From positions 30,735 through 94,734 of the forward strand of contig JASGUQ010000039.1 of NCBI GenBank assembly GCA_030057655.1: a stretch of 64,000 bases of DNA, read 5' to 3'. The translations under genes were made by a program, and so were the position numbers. Of this stretch, positions 55,407 through 62,837 are shown piece after piece (position 1 is the first letter of the stretch; every line of letters begins with the position of its first letter). Under the pieces are notes generated by a model. It did not search any database. It was not told where the DNA came from and saw nothing but the letters and a program-made list of their open reading frames with translations. Source of the stretch: Bacillota bacterium (GTDB taxonomy: Bacteria > Bacillota > Clostridia > Christensenellales > Aristaeellaceae).

Positions 55407-56493
55407 TTCCCTCCTCTCTTCTAAAAAGCAAATAGGCGATCAGGAGCATGATCAGCCCCAAGACAAGAAACTTGATACTGGCCGACAGCACGGCACCGGT
55501 CTCGCCCTGATAGATATACTGAAACAAACCTTCGTTGATCCAGCCAAGGGGCGAGATGCGGTACATGGCTTCAAAAACCGCGTTGTCCAAAGGCAGCGCC
55601 GTGTAGCCCCGGCCCATAAACACAAAGATGGAGGTGAACAGGCTGAGAAAAGTTGACGCGGTCCCGGCCTTGCGCAGCACCTGGTAAACAGCCACCCCAA
55701 AGGAAGTGACAAACACCGCCAGGGGGACCAGCATCAGCATCACCATGCCGATGTTGCGGTAGTCGATGCCGTAAGCGAAATGGTTGATCAATACCAGCAC
55801 CAGCGCCTGCAGCAAAATGATCCCGCAGGCCGCCGTTGTTTTCACAAAAAACACCTGGTTCATGGGGTAGGGAGAGGCCTTCAGGCGCAGCGCCGTCCTG
55901 GCGGATTTTTCCAAAGCCAGCAGGGACATGGCCTGAATGGAGCCGTACATGATGATCATGGTGAGCATCGTGACCCCGTAGTAGCCAAAGGAATCGGGCT
56001 CATTTGCACCGTCAATGCCCTCCACGGCGGTAAAACTTTTAAACTGCGGGGCCATCTGTTTAAGTTTGCCTTCCTTGATGGCCAGCATCGACAAATTGGC
56101 CTGCTTGGTGAAGGCGGTGGCGTACATTTTTACCAGCATCGCCTCAATGCTGCCTGGATCATCGCTGTGAAGGATCAGGTCCCTTCCTTTCAGCTCCACA
56201 TATTCCTTCAGCGTTCCCGCGGCCACGCGGCGGTCCACCTCCGCCTGATCTGTTTTCTCAAAGGTAATGCCGCTTTTTTGACTGTTGGCGATAAAAACAT
56301 CCGACAGCATGCTGCCCTCCGACACGATGGGCATCCTCACCTCGGGCAGATCAAGGGTATTGCCGCTTGCGGAAGACAGGGCGGTGCCCAGCACCCAGGT
56401 GAGGACCACCGGAAACAGCAGCATGAGCAGCAGCGTTTCAGGCGCCATGATCAGGTGCAGCGCTTCTTTTTTCAAAAATCTCAGTGTGCGCAT
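55384..56493 (-). CDS. ABC-2 type exporter permease 2
   Basis: A 369-residue paralogue of permease 1 with the same layout (helix ~20-40, long external loop, five helices including GYYGVTMLTMIIMYGSIQAM). Heterodimeric permeases of this type occur with LiaRS-like or NatRK-like two-component systems. The start at 56493 lies 9 nt after the ATPase stop. Confidence 0.88.
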   Translation of the reverse strand: MRTLRFLKKEALHLIMAPETLLLMLLFPVVLTWVLGTALSSASGNTLDLPEVRMPIVSEGSMLSDVFIANSQKSGITFEKTDQAEVDRRVAAGTLKEYVELKGRDLILHSDDPGSIEAMLVKMYATAFTKQANLSMLAIKEGKLKQMAPQFKSFTAVEGIDGANEPDSFGYYGVTMLTMIIMYGSIQAMSLLALEKSARTALRLKASPYPMNQVFFVKTTAACGIILLQALVLVLINHFAYGIDYRNIGMVMLMLVPLAVFVTSFGVAVYQVLRKAGTASTFLSLFTSIFVFMGRGYTALPLDNAVFEAMYRISPLGWINEGLFQYIYQGETGAVLSASIKFLVLGLIMLLIAYLLFRREEGSDLVAAD

Positions 56494-56502
56494 CCTAACC
56501 TC

Positions 56503-57426
56503 CTAATCTCTTAAGCGTTTGCCGGTCAGGGTCAGGAACACATCCTCCAGGTTGGGTTCCTCAGTGGCCAGGTCCAGGATCTCGATGTGATGTTCGGCCA
56601 AGATATCCAGAATGCTCCGCAGCTGGCTGTTTTTGTTGCTGCAGCGGAAACGCAGGACGTTTCCTGAAACATCGATCTGTTCCACCCCGCTGACGCCGCG
56701 CAAATCCTCAAGAGGTGGCATTCCCTTCACCTTGAGGTTGATGAACCAGTGCTCCTCAATCAGCCCGCGCAGCTCCGACAGGTTGCCCTGGGCGACGATC
56801 TGCCCCATGTCCATGATGGCGATGCGGTTGCACAGCTGCTCCGCCTCCTCCATGTAGTGGGTGGTGTAAACAATGGTCATCCCCTCCTTGTTGAGTTTCA
56901 GGATGGACTCCATGATGTGGTTGCGGCTCTGAGGGTCAATGCCCACGGTGGGTTCATCCAGGATCAGGATCTTGGGCCGGTGCACCAGGCCGCAGGCGAT
57001 GTTGAGCCGGCGCTTCATGCCGCCGGAAAAGGTCTTTACCTTGCTCTTGGCCTTGTCCTCCAGACCCACCAGCGCCAGGGTCTCCATGGCCTGGCGTTTG
57101 AGCGCGGCGCCTTTTAAGCCGTACAGCGCGCCAAAGAAGCTGACATTTTGATAGGCTGTCAGGTCGTTGTAGATCGCCAGATCCTGGGGCACGATGCCCA
57201 GGAGGTGCTTTGCCTGTTGAAGGGACTTGTCCAGGTCCAGGCCGTCAATGGTGACCGTGCCCCCGTCCTTTCTGATGAGTCCGGTGATGATATTGATGGT
57301 GGTGGACTTGCCCGCGCCGTTTGGCCCGAGCAGCCCGTAGATCTCCCCCGGGCTGACAGAAAAGCTGATGTCGCTCACTGCCAGGTTGTCCCCATACCGT
57401 TTAACCAGTTTAGATACTTTCAGCAT
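56503..57426 (-). CDS. ABC exporter ATPase
   Basis: A 307-residue ATPase. Walker A GPNGAGKST near 40, the signature FSGGMKRRL near 135, Walker B ILILDEPTVGID near 157, and the H-loop TTHYMEEAE. A C-terminal extension (~215-307) is typical of drug/lipid exporters (DrrA/NatA type). The ATG at 57426 follows AAGGAGGA; a longer frame to 57492 lacks a site. First of the three transporter genes in transcription order. Confidence 0.95.
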   Translation of the reverse strand: MLKVSKLVKRYGDNLAVSDISFSVSPGEIYGLLGPNGAGKSTTINIITGLIRKDGGTVTIDGLDLDKSLQQAKHLLGIVPQDLAIYNDLTAYQNVSFFGALYGLKGAALKRQAMETLALVGLEDKAKSKVKTFSGGMKRRLNIACGLVHRPKILILDEPTVGIDPQSRNHIMESILKLNKEGMTIVYTTHYMEEAEQLCNRIAIMDMGQIVAQGNLSELRGLIEEHWFINLKVKGMPPLEDLRGVSGVEQIDVSGNVLRFRCSNKNSQLRSILDILAEHHIEILDLATEEPNLEDVFLTLTGKRLRD

Positions 57427-57517
57427 GATCAATTCCTCCTTATGCTGTGATGATAAACAAAAAAAGGGCGGCTTCCCAGTCAGGAAAGTCACCCCCGGGC
57501 ATGACGAAAGTCACATT

Positions 57518-58126
57518 TTAAAGTTCGCCCTTGATATGGCTGATGGCGATCTGGGTGCGGTGGGAAAGGCCGGATTTGGCCAGGATTGTGGAGATGTGGT
57601 TTTTAACGGTGCCTTCTGAAATAAAAAGGGTGTCGGCGATCTGGCGGTTGGAAAGCCCCTGGGCGATGGCGGCCACCACCTCGCTCTCGCGCTCGGACAG
57701 CTCGGCCAATTTGGTTTGCCCCTCCGGCTTCATGCTGCGCCTTAAGGCTTCCATGGCCACGGCGTCAAACACGCTTTTCCCCTGGTACAGCTGCACGATC
57801 GCCTGCACGATGGCCTGGGGCTTCGCGCTTTTCAAAAGGTAGCCGTGGGCGCCGGCCCTCAGCGCGCGCACGATCTCGGCATCGTCATCAAAGGTGGTCA
57901 GCACCAGCACCCGGGTTTTCTCCGCGACCTCCTCCAGCACATCCAGCCCGCTTTTGACCGGCATGCGCAAATCCAGCAGCATCACGTCGCACTGCGCCGC
58001 CCACAAGAGGGCGTCCAGGCCGTTTTCCCCCTGGCCCACGATATGGATGCCTTCCTTGCCTTCCAGCAGGATTTTCAGGGACTCCCTGATCAGCGCGTCG
58101 TCATCAATGACCGCTACCCGTATCAT
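57518..58126 (-). CDS. NarL/LuxR-type response regulator
   Basis: A 202-residue response regulator. Receiver ~1-118 with acidic pocket D8-D10, phosphoacceptor D52 (MLLDLRMP), and K in the KSAKP strand. LuxR-type HTH ~135-200 (LSERESEVVAAIAQGLSNRQ, GTVKNHISTIL). It overlaps the histidine-kinase gene by 23 nt and probably controls the ABC exporter genes downstream. Confidence 0.96.
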   Translation of the reverse strand: MIRVAVIDDDALIRESLKILLEGKEGIHIVGQGENGLDALLWAAQCDVMLLDLRMPVKSGLDVLEEVAEKTRVLVLTTFDDDAEIVRALRAGAHGYLLKSAKPQAIVQAIVQLYQGKSVFDAVAMEALRRSMKPEGQTKLAELSERESEVVAAIAQGLSNRQIADTLFISEGTVKNHISTILAKSGLSHRTQIAISHIKGEL

Positions 58127-59096
58127 CCTGCGCCTCCCTTCTGGGGATCAGGGTGATCACCCGCATCCCCTGATCGTTTTGCAAAAGCAGGCTGCCGCCG
58201 TATTCCGCCGCCCGCTCCCGCATGCCGCCAATGCCCATCCCCTCAGCAGGGTTTTCACAGCCCCGGCCGTTGTCGCGCACCTCCAGGCGCACCACGCCCG
58301 GCAGGGCCTGCAGGCGGATGTTCACCTGTGTCGCGCCGGAATGGCGGATGATGTTGGTAAGCCCTTCCCTTAGGTTGCCCAGGATCACCTGCCAGATCCC
58401 GGCAGGCAGATCATCCAGCGACCCTTCCTCATCAAAAACGGTGAAAATGCCGCTGTCCAGGCGGAAACGATCCACCATCGCCCGCATCTCCGCGGCTTTG
58501 AGCGCGGGCACATCCGCGCGCATCTGGTGCACCGCTTCGCGCACCTGGGAAATGCCCTCCCGCATCATGCCGGTGGCGCTGTTCAAAAGGCTTTTGGCCC
58601 TGTCCGGGTCATCATCCAGCAACTCAGCCGCGGCCTCCAACTGCAAAATGGAGGCCGTCATGCTGTGCCCCAGCAGGTCATGGATCTGCTGGGCGATGGC
58701 GCGGCGCTCCTCCAGCCTGAGGTTGAGGGCGATCTGGCTGTCGTAATTTTCCTTGAGGAAAAGATAGCGGAGGTTGTTTTTCTGGTTCACCTTCAGTTGG
58801 GTGTTTTCCCGGGTGAGGGTCAGCCTCTGTTCCTCGCGCCTGGAAAGAAACACATATAAAACCGCGTAAAACAGGTAGGCCAGCGCCAGGATCTCCGGCT
58901 GATAGGGCCACAGGAAGTACAGCAGCCCCACATTGACCGCGGTAAACGCGGGGTGTACCGCCAGCGCCAGCACCCGGGCGGCAAAGAAAAACAGCAGCAG
59001 CACCAGGATCATTTCAAACCCCTGGAAGACGTGCAGGGCGTAGGCGCCGTAGGCCGTCAGGATCACCGCGTCCGTCAGCATCAAAAACAGCTTCAC
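58104..59096 (-). CDS. Sensor histidine kinase (HisKA_3 type)
   Basis: A 330-residue kinase with about four N-terminal membrane helices and almost no extracellular domain, like intramembrane sensors. HisKA_3 phosphoacceptor H139 in IAQQIHDLLGHSM; ATPase motifs LREGLTNIIRHSGA and VRDNGRGCENPAEGMGIGGMRERA. The start is GTG at 59096, 7 nt after GGAGGTGA. A NACHT gene ends 46 nt upstream, so the operon's promoter lies inside that gap or within the NACHT gene. Confidence 0.92.
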   Translation of the reverse strand: MKLFLMLTDAVILTAYGAYALHVFQGFEMILVLLLFFFAARVLALAVHPAFTAVNVGLLYFLWPYQPEILALAYLFYAVLYVFLSRREEQRLTLTRENTQLKVNQKNNLRYLFLKENYDSQIALNLRLEERRAIAQQIHDLLGHSMTASILQLEAAAELLDDDPDRAKSLLNSATGMMREGISQVREAVHQMRADVPALKAAEMRAMVDRFRLDSGIFTVFDEEGSLDDLPAGIWQVILGNLREGLTNIIRHSGATQVNIRLQALPGVVRLEVRDNGRGCENPAEGMGIGGMRERAAEYGGSLLLQNDQGMRVITLIPRREAQDDTGSGH

Positions 59097-59142
59097 CCTG
59101 CCCTCACCTCCCCCTGGTATCAAATCCGTTCTTTAAGAGAGA

Positions 59143-60975
59143 TTATAATTCATCTAAGACCTCATTAAACTCGCGTTTTGAATTTGGAATTTCACATTTG
59201 CATTGTTCTATGCATTTTAAAGCAAAACTAATCCGTTCTATCTCCCCATTAAAACAGAGAATAGCTTCATCATACACCCCTTTTCCCGAGGCTTCGTTTA
59301 GGGTGAAATCACATTCCGGATTTATATTGCTACTATTAAACACAAGAAATAGTTTCTGTGCTGCCTCTTTCTTTTCTTTGGATTCAATTACTGATTCTTT
59401 GTAACCAAAATGCCTGCAAGTTATAGTTATTATCCTATGAAAAGGCAAATAGAGACCGTCAATTGTTAAACTAGAAAGGAATTCCTCATTTTTTAATATT
59501 TCGAGGTTCATTTTGTAATAAATTTTTTGAAAAACATTTATAATGTCCTCGTCATTTTCTTTGTATAGCTCTTCTAATTTCTCAAGCATTGGCAGTAGTA
59601 TATTAGTACTGAAACGTTCTCTTTGCAAATCAGCCAGCATCGGCAAAAATGCAGATCTTTCTGTTGCATGAAGCATGTCCTTTCCGATCCAAGGCAACAA
59701 TAGTCTTTTTTGTTTTTCATCACTCAATTGTGTAGTGTATAAGGCGGCAAAGTATTCCTGAAAGGATCGATGAGAAAACCTGTATTTTAGGCCCTCAAAA
59801 ACCAGCATGCAAACCGAACTGGTTAAATCTTTTATATAACTAAGTGCTTCAAAACTCTTTTTAGTTGAAATCTTCTTTTGCGCAGCGCAAATATAGTCTA
59901 TCAGATTACTTTCACAAAATTCATAATCGCTTTTGAAATACGATTTGAAACAAAAATAGGAAAAAATCTTCTTAAAATCATCATAATCTAAACCTGAGCG
60001 GATATCCCGTTTATATGCACCTTTTGTAGCATCGTGTGTATGAAATAGTGTTGTAAAGGCTTGTTCATAAAAATCATTTAAATTGTCTGGTATTGTAACG
60101 CTATTCGTATAAGTAATCAGCATTATTGTTAGAAGCAATGGAATTGATGCAAAAGATTTATGTTTTTTATATAAAGAATCATCTAGGTCATGATAAAATC
60201 TGCTCTTGATGCTTTCATCGTACTCTAACTTATTTATAAGAGATAACGCCTGCTGCTTGCTTAGCGGCAAAGCTTTAAGTTCGCAAAAATCAGACCAACC
60301 AATAAATTGATCCTGTGGCCGTGATGAGATAATATAGCTGTTCTCCTGATATTTATTACATACATTAATTATATCTTGTGTTACCTGCTGACTAAGATCG
60401 TTCCGAACCTCGTCAAATCCATCCAATAAAAATAAATACTTTCCTGCTTCTAAACTATACAAAAAGTATTTCTTTTCTAATGTAAAACCATGCGAGCAAA
60501 GAGAAGAATAGATAAAGTCAATAATACTGTTTTCTTTATAATCGACATTGTTCAGCCCCCGTAATTCGATCAGGACAGGAACCAAGTCTTGTGTTTCTAT
60601 GCAGTTCAAAAACAAATGCTTCAGCAGCATTGACTTCCCAATACCGCCTGTGCCTGTAATTATTAACTTGCTTCCATAAGCAAGCACATTTCCGACCACG
60701 GATGTATCAACAATTTTTCTACCTAGACATAAGCCAATGCATTCATAAAATGAATAAATGTCTTTCGGTTCATGCCTGTAAAGCAGGGTTTTTACTTTTG
60801 CATTTCGTTGCCTTGTGTTGCTCAAATACTTTTTATACGCATTGCCAAAATCAACCGCTAATTCCTTTGACATGTCTTTAAGGTACTTTTTGCATTTGCT
60901 GAGAAAGTTTTTTAAAAAGCTATCTACAAGCGTAGCTATAGCCTGTGCAACGACATTTTCTTCAATAGATCCCAT
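59143..60975 (-). CDS. NACHT-domain NTPase, bNACHT-like
   Basis: A 610-residue STAND NTPase. Residues 1-95 form an N-terminal helical region; Walker A GTGGIGKS (108-115), Walker B LLDGFDE (183-189), the SSRPQ sensor and the FSHRSFQEYFAALY motif are diagnostic of NACHT. The C-terminal ~190 residues have no repeats and could be a short effector or sensor cap. Bacterial NACHT proteins include single-gene anti-phage NLR-like proteins. The ATG at 60975 is chosen because the upstream ATG overlaps GGAGG five nt before it. AT-rich, unlike its neighbours, so probably transferred. No effector gene is beside it. Confidence 0.85.
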   Translation of the reverse strand: MGSIEENVVAQAIATLVDSFLKNFLSKCKKYLKDMSKELAVDFGNAYKKYLSNTRQRNAKVKTLLYRHEPKDIYSFYECIGLCLGRKIVDTSVVGNVLAYGSKLIITGTGGIGKSMLLKHLFLNCIETQDLVPVLIELRGLNNVDYKENSIIDFIYSSLCSHGFTLEKKYFLYSLEAGKYLFLLDGFDEVRNDLSQQVTQDIINVCNKYQENSYIISSRPQDQFIGWSDFCELKALPLSKQQALSLINKLEYDESIKSRFYHDLDDSLYKKHKSFASIPLLLTIMLITYTNSVTIPDNLNDFYEQAFTTLFHTHDATKGAYKRDIRSGLDYDDFKKIFSYFCFKSYFKSDYEFCESNLIDYICAAQKKISTKKSFEALSYIKDLTSSVCMLVFEGLKYRFSHRSFQEYFAALYTTQLSDEKQKRLLLPWIGKDMLHATERSAFLPMLADLQRERFSTNILLPMLEKLEELYKENDEDIINVFQKIYYKMNLEILKNEEFLSSLTIDGLYLPFHRIITITCRHFGYKESVIESKEKKEAAQKLFLVFNSSNINPECDFTLNEASGKGVYDEAILCFNGEIERISFALKCIEQCKCEIPNSKREFNEVLDEL

Positions 60976-61037
60976 TGATGCCTCCATAATAGTGTAGAAT
61001 CAGTTCATATGTTAATATCCTTTGGGATATACATACA

Positions 61038-61065
61038 ATTATATGAATAATGTCTTTAGAATCAA
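61038..61065 (-). promoter_or_regulatory. Promoter of the NACHT gene
   Basis: Minus-strand TTGATT (61065-61060), a 16-nt spacer and TATAAT (61043-61038), about 57 nt upstream of the start. Confidence 0.6.
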
Positions 61066-61112
61066 GCAATTAATCATATTAGTCAATGCATCAGTGGCGT
61101 AAACTCTCACTA

Positions 61113-61142
61113 TGACAAGGCTGCTTGTTCGCAGCCTTGTCA
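61113..61142. other. Strong 12-bp hairpin
   Basis: TGACAAGGCTGC and GCAGCCTTGTCA (61113-61124, 61131-61142), a perfect stem with a 6-nt loop. No T-run follows on either strand. It marks the right end of the AT-rich NACHT segment. Confidence 0.5.
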
Positions 61143-61242
61143 ACTTATCTGTGCTTAAGATGTGGGAATACCATCGCATTCACTGAAGAAAAACAAGTTA
61201 TAGATACCGGTCAACAGGAGAAAAGGAACTGAGCGCGTCCTG

Positions 61243-61767
61243 TTAACTTGGATTCTCTGTAACCTCCTCGCGCGGGGCATTTTCTAAATCAACAATGGTA
61301 TATTCGCCCTCCGCCTCGCCCGGCACCTTCAGTTTTACGCCTGCGGTGTCGCTGTCGGCCTTGCCGCTGATGAAGAACAGCAGTTCAAAGGCGTCCTGCT
61401 CCTCCCTGATCTTTGGGAAACCGCCGCCCTCAGGAAATTCCAGCCCCCTCACGCGCCATACTTCCGCCTTGTATTCTTTGCCGTTTTCAGTCAGGAGGCG
61501 GAAGGCAAAGCTGTGCTCTTTAATGTCCTCTGTTTTGATTGTGCCGTCCGCGCAAGCCAGCTTGACCATGATCATCTTGCCCCCGCTGGGTGTGTCCCGG
61601 TGATCCACCACCTTCGGGTCCGCTGTGACAAGCGCCACATTGATCGTGTAGTTCAGCCAGGAAAATGTCGTGCCGGATTCCGCCAGCGTGCCTGTTGCAA
61701 AAGAAAGCGCCGCCAGGAGGATGAGAAGCCATGCCAGCCTCTTGGTGATTTGATGACTCATATTCAT
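61243..61767 (-). CDS. Secreted protein, WxDY-type domain alone
   Basis: A 174-residue protein with a signal peptide (cleavage near TLA-ESG). The mature part is one copy of the domain shared with 40218-41114 and 51079-52380: FSWLNYTINVALVTADP then DTPSGGKMIMVKLACAD and AFELLFFISG. It carries nothing else. AAAGGAGC precedes the ATG. An operator and -10-like box lie at 61811-61852, so it belongs to the putative GTGCAA regulon. Confidence 0.8.
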   Translation of the reverse strand: MNMSHQITKRLAWLLILLAALSFATGTLAESGTTFSWLNYTINVALVTADPKVVDHRDTPSGGKMIMVKLACADGTIKTEDIKEHSFAFRLLTENGKEYKAEVWRVRGLEFPEGGGFPKIREEQDAFELLFFISGKADSDTAGVKLKVPGEAEGEYTIVDLENAPREEVTENPS

Positions 61768-61810
61768 TGTTGAGTGCTCCTTTCAATAATCATATGAATT
61801 GCCTGACTCC

Positions 61811-61852
61811 ATTCAAGCAGATCGCTGCGCGGAAAGGGCGTGCAAATTGCAC
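61811..61852 (-). promoter_or_regulatory. GTGCAA-W-TTGCAC operator and -10-like box
   Basis: Operator GTGCAAATTGCAC (61840-61852); minus-strand TTGAAT (61816-61811) begins exactly 23 nt after the operator's minus-strand end. The predicted start gives a ~37-nt leader for the 61243-61767 gene. Confidence 0.7.
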
Positions 61853-61872
61853 ACTCCGGTTTTTTGTTTTGT

Positions 61873-62292
61873 TTATTCCTGCTTGATGTCCCGGTACAGC
61901 ACGATGCACAAAACTGCGGAAACAAGCGGTAAAGCCAGCATAAAAAACTCCCAAATGCCGTCGATCTGAAAAACGCTGTACCCGTTTTGGATGCTGCGGA
62001 TCACATGGTAGACAAGCGAACTGAGGCTTGCGGCGCAGCCGGCCAGCGCCGCCCAGGCATGGCGCAGCCAAACCAGAACGCAGGTGATAAGGCTGCCGAT
62101 AACAAGAATCCATACATAAATGGTCGTAGAAGGCAGGAAAGATGTATCTGCCGGAGGAAACAGCGCGTCGATAAAGGAATAGCTCAGCGTAAAGCCGGGG
62201 ACATAGATGATGCTTTTGCCCAGCAGCACGCACAGAACCGCGGCGAGTGACAAGAGGGTAATGGTGATGCGGAGTTTTTTGCTTGTGTTCAT
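61873..62292 (-). CDS. Small membrane protein
   Basis: A 139-residue protein with four membrane helices: ITLLSLAAVLCVLLG, IYVWILVIGSLITCVLVW, WAALAGCAASLSSLVYHVI and FFMLALPLVSAVLCIVLY. No family is recognised. AAGGAGG precedes the ATG. An operator copy lies ~150 nt upstream, so it may be co-regulated with the other GTGCAA genes. Confidence 0.72.
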   Translation of the reverse strand: MNTSKKLRITITLLSLAAVLCVLLGKSIIYVPGFTLSYSFIDALFPPADTSFLPSTTIYVWILVIGSLITCVLVWLRHAWAALAGCAASLSSLVYHVIRSIQNGYSVFQIDGIWEFFMLALPLVSAVLCIVLYRDIKQE

Positions 62293-62410
62293 GGGGGAGC
62301 CTCCTTAATTTAATTTGGATGGGGTGTTTTCGCTTTTCAAATTGCAGAACCAAGCGCCAGCATGTCGATCTTTGCCTTCCATTCATGCGGCAGATGAACT
62401 GCATGGCCCT

Positions 62411-62452
62411 ATTCAAGCAGATCGCCGAACGAAAAAGGCGTGCAAATTGCAC
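62411..62452 (-). promoter_or_regulatory. GTGCAA-W-TTGCAC operator and -10-like box
   Basis: Operator GTGCAAATTGCAC (62440-62452); minus-strand TTGAAT (62416-62411) is again exactly 23 nt away. The ~40-bp segment downstream on the minus strand (GCGATCTGCTTGAAT core) is a close copy of that at 61804-61840, so the promoter seems duplicated. Confidence 0.7.
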
Positions 62453-62503
62453 AGTGAAATTCTTTTTACCATTTAGAAACTTTACTCTTTTTTAGACGCA
62501 TCA

Positions 62504-62650
62504 TTAGATCATCTTCAGTCTCCCAAACAATCGTTGATTTTGTTGAATATCAAAATGAGGCTTCTTGGCTCCCTCGAATTCCTCTTTCCTACAACAAATG
62601 ATGACTTGTTTACCTTTGTCAAGGGCATATTCTTTGTCACTCACTCCAGC
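62504..62650 (-). pseudogene. Possible 3' remnant of an unknown gene
   Basis: The last ~50 codons of a minus-strand frame (FAGVSDKEYALDKGKQVIIC..., ending GRLKMI) have a protein-like K/E-rich composition, but no start with a ribosome site is found and the upstream part of the frame looks random. It could be a gene remnant or chance. The rest of the 545-bp gap 62293-62837 holds the operator above and a 9-bp hairpin (GCCATGTAG/CTACATGGC, 62672-62696). Confidence 0.25.
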
Positions 62651-62837
62651 GAAGGTGAAATATCCTGATATGCCATGTAGCCTCGGTCTACATGGCCACG
62701 CGCACTTCTGCTGGACGAAAATGCGGGTTTTCGCAAAAACGTTCAATATGAGATTGCAAAGCAATCCCGTATCGGGTATTATAATGATGAACAAAACTGC
62801 GCTTTCCCGCAAATATGTCCATTAGGAGGGCGGAAAC

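Noticed and set aside
61790..62452. Minus-strand 220-codon frame covering the small membrane-protein gene
   Set aside because: Overlaps a better-supported gene in another frame; its repeated VQFARxFRxAICLN just reflects the duplicated promoter DNA.
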